The notes: generated by a model from the letters alone, not told the origin. DNA of 11,159 nt from Actinomycetes bacterium (GCA_030425055.1 JAUHVN010000065.1:1-11159), one strand, 5' to 3'; counted from the stretch's first letter, positions 1 through 6,360 are shown. Numbers and translations: made by a program.

Positions 1-1156
1 AGGCACGACCGGCATCCCGAAAGGGATCGTGCACGGTCACGGCGGGGCACTGCTGGAGCAGCTGAAGCTCTGCAGCATCCACGACGACATCCGACCGGGC
101 GATCGCGTCCTCACGATCGCGTCCACCAGCTGGGTCGTCTGGAACGGCCTGGTCGCGGCTTTGGGCGTCGGGTCGACCATCGTCCTGCTGGACGGCAACC
201 CCACCTACCCCGACCTGGACCGTGTCTGGCAGGTTGCGGCCGACGAGAAGGTCAGCGTGCTCGGCGTAGGGGCGGGCTTCGTGCATGCGTGCGCGAAGTC
301 CGGCCTCGAGCCCGCCCGCGAACACGACCTGTCCGATCTCCGCGTGATCACGGTCACGGGCTCGTCGCTGTCCGCTGACGGGTACCGGTGGGTCTATCGT
401 GCGGTCGGGGATGTCTGGCTCACGTCGCAGAGCGGTGGAACGGACATCGCCTCGATTTTCGTCGGCGGGGTCCCGACACTCCCGGTTCGCGTGGGGTACA
501 TCCAGGCTCCGGCGCTCGGCGTGCGCGTCGAGTCATGGGGCGCCGACGGTGAGCCGGCGCCCGGACGTGGCGAGCTTGTCGTGACGGCGCCCCTCCCGTC
601 GATGCCCCTGAGATTCTGGGGCGATCCCGAAAACCTCAGGTACCGCGAGAGCTACTTCTCGACTTTCCCCGGGGTGTGGCGGCACGGCGACTTCATCGAG
701 TTCTCACCGCAGGGCATCGTGATTCACGGACGGTCGGATTCGACGCTGAACCGCAACGGCATCCGTCTCGGATCCGCCGACATCTACGCGGCGGTCGAGG
801 GACTCCCGCAGATCGCCGAGGCGATGATCGTCGGGGCGGAGCGGGGCACCGAGTACTACATGCCGCTGTTCGTCGCGCTCGCTCCCGGGGCGGATGCCGA
901 CGATGCCCGGGCTGCCGTTCGCGCGGCGATCCGATCGAATCTGTCACCTCGCTATCTGCCTGACGACATCGTTGTCATGCCTGGGATCCCTCATACGAAG
1001 ACCGGGAAGAAGCTCGAGGTGCCTGTAAAGCGCATGCTCCAGGGCAGTCCACTCGAGGATGTGGTAGACCGGGGCGCTGTCGACGATCCCGCGCTCCTGG
1101 ATCGCTATGCGGCCTTCGCTCGCGAGAAGGCCGCCGCCCCTGGAACGGATCGATAG
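1..1156 (+). CDS. Acetoacetyl-CoA synthetase (AMP-forming), 5'-truncated by the window edge
   Basis: C-terminal part of an ANL-superfamily adenylate-forming enzyme, best matched to acetoacetyl-CoA synthetase (acetoacetate + ATP + CoA to acetoacetyl-CoA + AMP + PPi), a cytoplasmic enzyme. The frame is open from base 2, so the gene begins left of the window; about 384 residues are visible, and family members are usually around 650. The first visible residues are GTTGIPKG, the phosphate-binding A3 motif, so the in-frame GTG at base 29 is not the true start. Other ANL signatures follow: HGDFIEF (about 690) for the A7 aspartate, GRSDSTLNRNGIRLG (about 730-775) for the hinge and A8 motif, and KTGKKLEVPVKR near base 1000 with the A10 catalytic lysine. 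The segment IPHTKTGKKLEVPVKR and the tail of about 40 residues after it fit acetoacetyl-CoA synthetases better than acetyl-CoA synthetases. A TetR gene starts 55 bases downstream on the same strand and may control it. The exact acid substrate is inferred from family likeness. Confidence 0.85.
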   Translation, partial: GTTGIPKGIVHGHGGALLEQLKLCSIHDDIRPGDRVLTIASTSWVVWNGLVAALGVGSTIVLLDGNPTYPDLDRVWQVAADEKVSVLGVGAGFVHACAKSGLEPAREHDLSDLRVITVTGSSLSADGYRWVYRAVGDVWLTSQSGGTDIASIFVGGVPTLPVRVGYIQAPALGVRVESWGADGEPAPGRGELVVTAPLPSMPLRFWGDPENLRYRESYFSTFPGVWRHGDFIEFSPQGIVIHGRSDSTLNRNGIRLGSADIYAAVEGLPQIAEAMIVGAERGTEYYMPLFVALAPGADADDARAAVRAAIRSNLSPRYLPDDIVVMPGIPHTKTGKKLEVPVKRMLQGSPLEDVVDRGAVDDPALLDRYAAFAREKAAAPGTDR

Positions 1157-1177
1157 GCGGCGCGCCTCGATGAACGT

Positions 1178-1192
1178 TTCGTATCGAACGAA
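1178..1192. promoter_or_regulatory. Inverted repeat upstream of tetR, candidate autoregulatory operator
   Basis: TTCGT-ATCGA-ACGAA is a perfect inverted repeat with 5-base arms and a 5-base spacer. It overlaps a tighter palindrome, TTCG-TAT-CGAA (1178-1188). It lies in the 55-base gap between the synthetase stop and the GTG start of the TetR gene, where a TetR-family autorepressor commonly binds. The 7-mer CGTATCG inside it (1180-1186) recurs in the palindromes before the metallo-hydrolase gene (4076-4082). A short palindrome in GC-rich DNA can arise by chance; the position is the main support. Confidence 0.35.
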
Positions 1193-1211
1193 CAGGATCT
1201 AGGGTCGACTC

Positions 1212-1796
1212 GTGGCGATTCGCAGCGAACAGAGCCGGCAATCCATCCTCCAGGCGACGATGAAGCTCCTCGACGAGCGCGGACCGGATTCGATGTCGGT
1301 GCAGCAGCTGTCGATCGAGCGCATCGCGCGCGAGGCCGGCGTGAGCAAAACCACGATCTACCGATGGTGGCCCAGCAAGGCCGCCGTGATCATCGACACA
1401 TTCCTGGAGAACCACATTCTCCACACGACCCTGAGAGATGATCTGCCTCCCGTGGACGCGCTCCGCGAGCACGTTATCTCGCTCGCGAAAGTGTACTCGG
1501 GGCACGAGGGTCGCCTCATGGCACAGCTGATCGCGGAGAGCCAGTACGACCCCACGACCCTTGAGGCGTTCAAGACACTGTTCTGGCGCCCGCGCCGCGA
1601 GGTGGTCAACCGGGTGATCGAACGAGCCATCGCCGAAGGATCCATTCGCGACGGCTTTTCGCCGGACGAGCTCGCCGAGCGGATCTACGCGCCCATCTAC
1701 TTCCAACTGCTGTTCCGCGAAGGCAGCTTCGACGCCAAGAGCATCGCGGCGGGATTCGAACTCGCGCTCCACGGGATCGCCCGTCCCAGCGCCTGA
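1212..1796 (+). CDS. TetR/AcrR-family transcriptional regulator
   Basis: A complete 194-residue one-component repressor of the TetR family: an N-terminal DNA-binding helix-turn-helix followed by an all-helical ligand-binding and dimerisation domain. The HTH spans about residues 33-60 and shows the family pattern: RIAREAGVSKTTIYRWWPSK, with the recognition helix around SKTTIYRWW and the conserved lysine just after it. The GTG start is supported by AGGG at 1201-1204, seven bases upstream. Length is typical of the family. It follows an acetoacetyl-CoA synthetase gene on the same strand, so it may regulate that gene, itself, or the convergent metallo-hydrolase at 2819-4006. Its last 50 or so codons are duplicated, in decayed form, at 2548-2736. 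The ligand cannot be predicted. Family assignment is firm; targets are inferred. Confidence 0.93.
   Translation: MAIRSEQSRQSILQATMKLLDERGPDSMSVQQLSIERIAREAGVSKTTIYRWWPSKAAVIIDTFLENHILHTTLRDDLPPVDALREHVISLAKVYSGHEGRLMAQLIAESQYDPTTLEAFKTLFWRPRREVVNRVIERAIAEGSIRDGFSPDELAERIYAPIYFQLLFREGSFDAKSIAAGFELALHGIARPSA
1683..1710 (+). repeat. 28-bp exact direct repeat, copy 1 (inside tetR)
   Basis: Bases 1683-1710 are identical to 2623-2650, 940 bases downstream in the same orientation. In both places they encode the same residues of a TetR C-terminal domain (around ERIYAPIYFQL). The repeat is the best-conserved core of a longer similarity (about 1645-1796 versus 2585-2736), which shows that a second tetR-like gene or gene end once lay here. 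Confidence 0.85.
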
Positions 1797-2130
1797 ACGA
1801 CTGCTGCACCCGATCCTCGCGCGCCGCACTTCGCAAGTGGGCGCGGTTGACGTCCTCCACAGCGACGAGCACTTCGCCTTCCATGCTGGCTCTGGGGCTG
1901 TGGGTGTCTCAAGCTCGAGGACGATGTCTCCGCGACATCCTCCATCTTCAAGAGCGGAGAATGAGCTCGCGAAGTCGACGCGTCCGCAACATCACGCGCC
2001 CGATGTTGCCGCTGACACCGTTGCGCAGGCCCGCGGGAAGCATCCAAGCCTCCATCGCTACCGGGAACGTTACTCACCTGTGGGCCGGGCCACGAAGTCA
2101 GACGCGAGCCGCGGCCCGAGCGCGGCACGG
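1797..2130. other. Gene-free stretch, probably decayed coding DNA
   Basis: I find no supportable gene between the TetR stop and the recognisable IclR remnant. Open frames exist on both strands, but their translations are low-complexity, rich in Arg, Ser and Pro, and match no family I know. Because an IclR-family C-terminus starts at the end of this stretch, part of it is probably the eroded middle of that gene. I could not reconstruct its helix-turn-helix or earlier effector-domain motifs. The one structured element is an inverted repeat at 1923-1939. Confidence 0.5.
1923..1939. repeat. Perfect 6-bp inverted repeat in the decayed region
   Basis: GATGTC-TCCGC-GACATC forms perfect 6-base arms with a 5-base spacer. 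After one mismatched pair the symmetry continues for three more bases on each side (GGA/TCC), giving about nine of ten paired positions per arm. It could be a leftover operator, a short hairpin or chance. No T-run follows on either strand, so it is not a classical terminator. Confidence 0.35.
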
Positions 2131-2378
2131 TCACTGGAGGAGCTGCGGGAGCGGCTCGCCGTGACACGCACGCAGGAGTATGCGCTCCAAGACGAGGAGG
2201 TCGCGCGAGCCTGCGGTCGGTGTCCGTGCCGTGTTCGGCCGCGACGCGACGGCGGTATCCGCGATCAACATCGCCGTGGCGACCTCCCCGCCACGACGTC
2301 GCCTCTCTAGAGGGCCCGCTGTTGGAGCTGCTGCACGCCGCCGCAGCCGAGACCTCGCTCCGACTTGGTGCGGCGTGA
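2131..2378 (+). pseudogene. IclR-family regulator, C-terminal effector-domain remnant with frameshifts
   Basis: No single frame codes for a recognisable protein, but hopping frames rebuilds the C-terminal part of an IclR-type ligand-binding domain. Frame A gives SLEELRERLAVTRTQEYALQ and DEEVAR (2131-2208). Another frame then gives LRSVSVP (2211-2231). A third gives VFGRDATAVSAINIAVATS (about 2231-2288). The next switch gives SLEGPLLELLHAAAAETSLR and LGAA, then TGA at 2376-2378. This order fits the IclR end: a YALxDEE segment, a V-P-V-x-GR-D strand, an A-A-I-N-V-x strand and a terminal helix ending in LG. At least three small indels are needed, so the gene is dead or a fragment. IclR proteins often control catabolic genes for aromatic or other acids, which fits the acetoacetyl-CoA synthetase nearby. 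No HTH part is recognisable upstream. Confidence 0.6.
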
Positions 2379-2499
2379 CGCACGCTCGCACCATCTGGTC
2401 GATGCGGTAGATGAGCGTCTCGCCGACGACTTCGACCAGCTCGGTATCTCACCCGCGTGCCACTACTGCCGAGCGGGACGCGCCGACCCCTTGAACGAG

Positions 2500-2736
2500 A
2501 TGGAACCAAGAATCTCGATGCGAATGAAGGCGGCTGGCGCCGATCCCCAGTGGGTGGTCGAGGTGCTCAAAGCGAACCCCGGAATCCGCGACGACTACTC
2601 ACCCGACGAACTCGCAGAGCGAATCTACGCGCCCATCTACTTCCAACTGCCGTTTCGCGACGGCAGCTTCGATGCCGACTCCGTCGCGTCGGGCTTCGAT
2701 CTAGCGGTCCATGGCACTACCCGCCCGAGCGTGTGA
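2500..2736 (+). pseudogene. Truncated second TetR C-terminal domain (duplicate of the gene at 1212-1796)
   Basis: From about base 2548 to the TGA at 2734-2736 this frame encodes the tail of a TetR regulator. In the last 52 aligned residues, 38 are identical to the intact TetR at 1212-1796, around SPDELAERIYAPIYFQL and GSFDA. The DNA match includes an exact 28-base repeat (2623-2650 and 1683-1710). The N-terminal helix-turn-helix is absent. The frame stays open upstream to about 2365, but that part is unlike any TetR and overlaps the end of the IclR remnant. Base 2500 is the nearest plausible in-frame ATG and has no ribosome binding site. The copy may be the end of a former paralogue whose 5' part was lost in a deletion joining IclR and TetR sequences. 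A short expressed protein is possible but unlikely to bind DNA. Confidence 0.7.
2623..2650 (+). repeat. 28-bp exact direct repeat, copy 2 (inside the TetR remnant)
   Basis: Identical to 1683-1710 in the same orientation. The reading frame is kept, and flanking codons differ mainly at third positions or by conservative changes. That pattern suggests divergence of paralogous genes under past selection, or partial gene conversion, rather than a recent segmental duplication. Confidence 0.85.
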
Positions 2737-2758
2737 TCGGCTCCGGACGGCACGCCCA

Positions 2759-2786
2759 TCAATTCCGACGATAGGGCTCGAATTGA
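2759..2786. repeat. AT-rich inverted repeat between convergent genes
   Basis: TCAATTC (2759-2765) and GAATTGA (2780-2786) are perfect 7-base inverted arms around a 14-base loop. They lie in the gap between the TetR remnant (stop at 2736, plus strand) and the metallo-hydrolase (stop at 2819, minus strand). The position suits a bidirectional terminator, but the stem is AT-rich, the loop long, and no T-run follows, so termination function is doubtful. Confidence 0.25.
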
Positions 2787-2818
2787 ACTCCGCTCATCGC
2801 TGACTTCCCCCTCTGCGC

Positions 2819-4006
2819 TCATCCCCGTGATCGAACCGGAAGGATGAGCAGGTCCGACCCGACTGTCAGCTTTCCGGAGAAGCCCTTGGACGCCGGCTTC
2901 CACACTCGGTCGGCAGACGTGCTCGGCACGAGGTGCGACAGGACGAGATTCTTGACTCCTGCGGGTTGCGCGACCTGAGCGCCCACCTGCGCGATCGTCG
3001 TGTGGGCCTCAAGCAGGTGCTGCCGCACCGGACCTGCCTGCTCCGGGGGCAGAGGGGAAACGACCTGATCCACCCAGGCCGGGTCGATCACTTCGTGAAC
3101 GAGATAATCTGCCCCCCGCGCCAGATCGATGAGGTTCTGACTCACGGTCGTGTCACCCGAGACGACGACCGAGCCATCCGGGGTGTCGAAGCGGTACGCG
3201 AAGGCCGGTGCCGTCGGATGGTGGTCGACGAGGGTCGCCGTTATCGTGACGTCCCCGTCGACCCACACATCGATGGGCGCAGCCAGTCGCGGCGGGACAC
3301 CCTGCGGATCCACATCCCACACGCCAGCGAGGTCGATATCTTCCACCCTGAACAGGCTCGACGGGGCACGGAAGTTGCTGTCCCGCGCGCGATCGTTCAG
3401 ATCCTGGGCGAACGCCTCGTCGAGACGGCGCGTGAGTCCCGCAATGCCGGGCGTTGGGGAATCCGGAGCAACGACCGCCGGAGCAGGACGACTCGGTGGG
3501 AACACTCGCGGGAGCGTCCCGCGATCCCCCGGCCCGAACACGCGAATCGGGTCCGGGTCGGTGCGCCCGAAGGTGTTCGTGTGGACGGTCGTGTACATCG
3601 TCGGCCAGTCCGCGGTGTGATCCGAGTGCAGGTGCGTGAAGAAGACCCCCCGCACCAGGTTGAGCGTCCCGCTCTCGGGACCGAGTCCACTCTCCGACAG
3701 CCTCCGCAGCGAACCGACCCCGAGATCGACGATGTAGACCCGGCCGTCGTAGACGATCGCCGTCGACACGCCGGCACGATTACCGCCGCCACCCCAGTTC
3801 GGCCCGCCCGCCGTGCCAAGCAAGACCAGACGGGTCCGCGATCCGTGCGATCGGTCGACCACCGTCGCCGACCGGGTCATCGCATTCGCCGCCGCGGGCG
3901 ACGCCACCGATACGACCGCAGTAGCCGCACCGATCCCGATCGTGCGCAACACCGAGCGCCGCGTCGGGTGGATTGCCTGGCCGTGCTGTCCGACGTCATC
4001 ACACAT
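2819..4006 (-). CDS. Tat-exported metallo-beta-lactamase-fold hydrolase
   Basis: A 395-residue secreted metallo-hydrolase. Residues 15-24 read TRRSVLRTIG, a twin-arginine signal, followed by a hydrophobic stretch and a likely signal peptidase site after AAANA (about residue 42). The mature part has an MBL fold: the zinc motif HLHSDH at 125-130, an aspartate in SGDTT (D285), a histidine in LVHEVID (H304), and a late histidine in LSHLVP (H358). DHHPTAPAFAYRFDT near 261-275 resembles the RNase Z / arylsulfatase (AtsA-like) branch rather than classical beta-lactamases. Export makes tRNA processing implausible; an ester, sulfate or phosphate-ester substrate outside the membrane is more likely, but I cannot name it. 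The ATG start has GAGAGAGGA upstream at good spacing. It is transcribed alone, convergent to the tetR region, with palindromes over its likely promoter. Confidence 0.88.
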   Translation of the reverse strand: MCDDVGQHGQAIHPTRRSVLRTIGIGAATAVVSVASPAAANAMTRSATVVDRSHGSRTRLVLLGTAGGPNWGGGGNRAGVSTAIVYDGRVYIVDLGVGSLRRLSESGLGPESGTLNLVRGVFFTHLHSDHTADWPTMYTTVHTNTFGRTDPDPIRVFGPGDRGTLPRVFPPSRPAPAVVAPDSPTPGIAGLTRRLDEAFAQDLNDRARDSNFRAPSSLFRVEDIDLAGVWDVDPQGVPPRLAAPIDVWVDGDVTITATLVDHHPTAPAFAYRFDTPDGSVVVSGDTTVSQNLIDLARGADYLVHEVIDPAWVDQVVSPLPPEQAGPVRQHLLEAHTTIAQVGAQVAQPAGVKNLVLSHLVPSTSADRVWKPASKGFSGKLTVGSDLLILPVRSRG

Positions 4007-4065
4007 CTTCGTGTCCTCTCTCAGTGGGCTAGACGGAGGTGATCAGCATCGACTCACTCCACATC

Positions 4066-4087
4066 CGATACTAACCGTATCGTTTAG
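4066..4087 (-). promoter_or_regulatory. Overlapping palindromes covering the likely -10 of the metallo-hydrolase gene
   Basis: Two inverted repeats overlap here. CGATAC-TAACC-GTATCG (4066-4082) is perfect, with 6-base arms. CTAA-n-CG-TAT-CG-n-TTAG (4071-4087) is symmetric at 12 of 14 arm positions. On the minus strand, TAGTAT (4073-4068) is a plausible -10 element about 60 bases before the hydrolase ATG, so a bound repressor would block it; no good -35 is visible. The 7-mer CGTATCG is shared with the inverted repeat before tetR. A TetR- or IclR-type repressor site is the simplest reading; which protein binds is inferred. Confidence 0.45.
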
Positions 4088-4720
4088 AACACCCCATCGC
4101 CAACAAGAGATGCGTACGACATACCGAACCGGTAGCAAGCTCGTTTCTAGAGCAAATGCTTAAGACCGTCGCGGGAAACCATTCGATGGATGCCGCGAAC
4201 GCCGTCCGTCGGGTCGATGCAGATGCGCGGCCGGTGCCCGACCCGGTCGAGACGTCAACCACCAGCCCGGCACCGCGTCCTTCTCGGCGCTGAAGCCGGC
4301 ACACGCAGTGCTACGATCAGCCACGCAACGGCCCGCGATCCCGCTCGCGCCGACCAGTCCGAACCATCTGTCGGCGGCGGGTGAATCCTGGTCACCTTCG
4401 CCGCCGTGCGTTACCGTCCAGTATTCGAGCGCCGCCGACACCATCCGGCGCGAGCACACTTCGCGGAGCGCCAGGCACGCGTACACGCGCGGTTCTCGCG
4501 CTTCTCGAGGTGGTCCTCCGACTGATCGCCACGCCCGAGGGAGAGCCGTCCGGCAGCGATCGCCGTCAGGACGGCCGCGATCACAGGTAGGCGTTGGACT
4601 CGCCCGAAATCGCACGCGCATCCCGGTCGGCTCGGGGTGAGGGCGGTCAGCGACTGACGTTAGGGCAGACGTAGACCCACCCGCGCGTGACGGCTTCAAC
4701 CACCGCTCCGACCCGCGACC
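4088..4720. other. Long gene-free stretch between the hydrolase promoter and the integrase
   Basis: About 630 bases without a supportable gene. The part nearest the hydrolase (to about 4160) is more AT-rich than its surroundings, as expected of a promoter region or foreign DNA. From 4160 on, frames of 60-180 codons are open on both strands, but the translations are Arg-rich, lack known motifs and show no convincing ribosome binding sites. One minus-strand frame near 4510-4585 reads VIAAVLTAIAAGRLSLGRG, which could be a scrap of a membrane segment, but stops follow at once. It is probably eroded island DNA. Confidence 0.5.
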
Positions 4721-5926
4721 TCACGCCTGCAGGTCGGTGCCGCGCGAGGGCGAAAGCTGCTCGAGGATCCGGGCCGTCTCCGGGTTCGCCTGCCTCTTCC
4801 GCTCAATGTAGTGCGCCCGCGTGATGGCGGCGTCGGAGTGACCGAGCACCTCCGCGGCGGTCTGGTCGTCCGCCTCCTGGCTGATCAGCGTGGCGACGGT
4901 CCTGCGGAACGAATGCGGCTTGATGCCGCGTCCAGCAAGCTCCGCTTCCTCGAGCACCTGCCGGAAGATCCTCCGCGCGTTGTACGGCGTGACGGGGGTG
5001 CCACGCTTCGTGAAGAACAACAGGTGCTCCGCATCGCTGTCATCGATGAGCGCAAGACGATGCCGAATGACTTCGGCGGCGAACTGTGGGATCGCGACGA
5101 CGCGGTCGGACTTGTGCGACTTGGGCCATCCCTGCCGCAGGACTCCCCTCCCCTTCCGCACGACCACGGTTCCCCGGATGTGAATGGTCGGTGGGCTCAC
5201 CGTCATGTCGACGTCGCACCTGCGGAGCGCGAGCGCTTCGCCGATGCGCGCCGAACTCCCGAGCATGACCTCGATGATCTCGCGCAGTTGGCCATCCGGC
5301 TTCGGTCCGGGAACCCCCGGTTCGGTGCGCCACTCACGTGCCGCCCTGCGGATCCGCGTGATCTCGTCCATGGTGAGTGCCTTCGGCATCGGCGTCGCTT
5401 TGGGCAGTGGAGAGCAGCCGGTGACCGGGTTGTGGCGGATCGCGTCGTGCCGCATCGCGAACTTCATGATCAGGTTCAGCAGCACACGCGACAACCTCGC
5501 CTTCGAATGCGATGCGGACAGCTGCGCCTTCAGGAAGCGGTCGATCCGCGCCGTCGTCATCTCCCGGAGGATCATGTGTTCCCATGCCGGCATGAGAAGG
5601 GTGCGCACCTCCGTGGCGTACTGCTCTTTCGTGCCGTCGGACAGGCGCGGGTCGTGCTCGACATCCTCGAGCCACAGTGCGGCAAGCTTCGGGAAGGGAG
5701 TGTCGGCCGTCACCGCCTGTCCGGTATCCGAGATGCGATCGCGCTCGGTGAGCTTCACACGGAGCGCGGCGATAGCCTTCGCCTTCGTCGCGGCCGACGC
5801 CGTCACCGGGCGCAGCCGACCATCCCAGTCACGGAACCGGCAGATCGCCTGCACGGCACCGGATGGCAGCTTCATCGTGCGGATCGCACCGAACGTTCCG
5901 ATCTCGGTGCGCGGCCTACCGGGCAT
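4721..5926 (-). CDS. int: Tyrosine-type site-specific integrase of the tRNA-Thr island
   Basis: A 401-residue phage/island-type tyrosine recombinase that would integrate and, with the excisionase, excise the element at the tRNA-Thr gene. The N-terminal part (to about residue 65) looks like an arm-type DNA-binding domain (FRDWDGRLRPVTA). A SAM-like core-binding domain follows (about 78-165, LWLEDVEHDPRLSDGTKEQY). The catalytic domain carries the full set: R in SSARIGEAL (R227), a lysine in WPKSHKSDR, HSFRR (H338, R341), LGHS (H363) and tyrosine in RAHYIERK (Y373). All catalytic residues are intact. The frame extends to a GTG at 5935, but ATG 5926 is preferred because GGGGGAG (5941-5935) sits eight bases before it and overlaps that GTG. 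The start overlaps the end of the excisionase-like gene by 11 bases, so the two are translationally coupled. Confidence 0.92.
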   Translation of the reverse strand: MPGRPRTEIGTFGAIRTMKLPSGAVQAICRFRDWDGRLRPVTASAATKAKAIAALRVKLTERDRISDTGQAVTADTPFPKLAALWLEDVEHDPRLSDGTKEQYATEVRTLLMPAWEHMILREMTTARIDRFLKAQLSASHSKARLSRVLLNLIMKFAMRHDAIRHNPVTGCSPLPKATPMPKALTMDEITRIRRAAREWRTEPGVPGPKPDGQLREIIEVMLGSSARIGEALALRRCDVDMTVSPPTIHIRGTVVVRKGRGVLRQGWPKSHKSDRVVAIPQFAAEVIRHRLALIDDSDAEHLLFFTKRGTPVTPYNARRIFRQVLEEAELAGRGIKPHSFRRTVATLISQEADDQTAAEVLGHSDAAITRAHYIERKRQANPETARILEQLSPSRGTDLQA

Positions 5927-6140
5927 TCTCAGCACTCCCCCGCATCGGATCAGACCGCGATTCGAGCCACGCCCGGATCTCGGGAACGCAGTAGCGCAGC
6001 TCCTTGCCCACGCGGAATCCCCGCGGCCCCTCTCCCGTCCGGCGCAGGTCGTAGATCACTTGCGTCTTGACGCCGAGATACTCCGCGAGCTCGCTCGTCG
6101 TGAGCACCTCGTCCAACCCGACTGCGACGTAGTCCTTCAT
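5916..6140 (-). CDS. Helix-turn-helix excisionase-like (AlpA/Xis type) DNA-binding protein
   Basis: A small basic protein of 74 residues with a winged helix-turn-helix of the excisionase/MerR-like type: LTTSELAEYLGVKTQVIYDL, followed by a wing (GPRGFRVGKELRY) and a helix (VPEIRAWLESR). Such proteins bend DNA at attachment sites to steer the integrase to excision and may regulate int. The gene lies between the tRNA and int and overlaps int by 11 bases. The start is uncertain. ATG 6140 gives the usual family length but lacks a Shine-Dalgarno sequence. The frame continues upstream to TTG 6260, which has a perfect GAGGAGG five bases before it and would give 114 residues. Codons of that extension, especially the first 15, are AT-richer than the rest, so I prefer 6140. 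Confidence 0.8.
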   Translation of the reverse strand: MKDYVAVGLDEVLTTSELAEYLGVKTQVIYDLRRTGEGPRGFRVGKELRYCVPEIRAWLESRSDPMRGSAENAR

Positions 6141-6260
6141 GCCACTGAGGTGCACCAGACGTGCCAAAGCCAACCCAGACGACTCGATCCACGTGCGCGA
6201 CGCGCGCGTCAGAACGCTGTCGCGAACGCGAATGTGGCGAATAAATGACCAATCGGCCAA

Positions 6261-6289
6261 TTTCCCCTCCTCGGATGAGAGGGAGGAAA
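6261..6289 (-). promoter_or_regulatory. Imperfect hairpin holding a strong Shine-Dalgarno sequence upstream of the xis-like gene
   Basis: On the minus strand TTTCC (6289-6285) can pair with GGAAA (6265-6261), with further broken pairing inward. The 3' arm contains GAGGAGG (6272-6266), five bases before an in-frame TTG at 6260. If transcribed, the fold would partly hide the ribosome binding site. It lies between the tRNA 3' end and the excisionase-like gene, where attachment-site DNA and recombinase binding sites are also expected, so a protein-binding role is equally possible. Confidence 0.3.
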
Positions 6290-6311
6290 TACCAGATGAT
6301 CAGGTGAGATG

Positions 6312-6360
6312 TGGAGCCACCTAAGGGAATCGAACCCTTGACCTATTCATTACGAGTGAA
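6312..6360 (-). other. Presumed attachment-site half (att) at the 3' end of tRNA-Thr
   Basis: The integrase/excisionase pair starts right after the 3' end of an intact tRNA-Thr, with both genes reading away from it. Tyrosine integrases of this layout typically recombine in the 3' half of a tRNA gene and rebuild it on insertion. The crossover segment would therefore lie within the T-arm to anticodon-arm part of the gene. I looked for a second copy of this segment in the rest of the window and found none, so the extent of the core cannot be fixed here. Confidence 0.5.

Noticed and set aside
1697..2509. Minus-strand open frame of 270 codons across the decayed region
   Set aside because: Low-complexity Arg/Ser translation without motifs; it overlaps the real TetR end and the IclR remnant on the other strand.
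2759..2850. Possible second att site left of the integrase, from fragments resembling the tRNA T-arm (TCGAAC-type words)
   Set aside because: Matches are only 6-7 bases and not in the right order; no convincing copy of the tRNA 3' end exists in the window.
2933..4042. Long plus-strand open frame (369 codons) opposite the metallo-hydrolase gene
   Set aside because: Its translation is Arg/Asp-rich with no motifs and mirrors the minus-strand gene, which has a clear Tat signal and metal-binding motifs.
4160..4699. Minus-strand open frame of 179 codons downstream of the integrase
   Set aside because: No family motifs, no convincing ribosome binding site, and biased composition; treated as non-coding or eroded.
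4811..6070. Long plus-strand open frame (419 codons) and a second of 354 codons at 5184-6248
   Set aside because: Both are antisense shadows of the integrase and xis-like genes, a common GC-rich effect, and contain no recognisable domains.
6249..6261. Direct repeat CCAAT-CGG-CCAAT near the xis-like gene as an integrase arm-type site
   Set aside because: Only five bases repeated twice; too short to distinguish from chance and no further copies seen.
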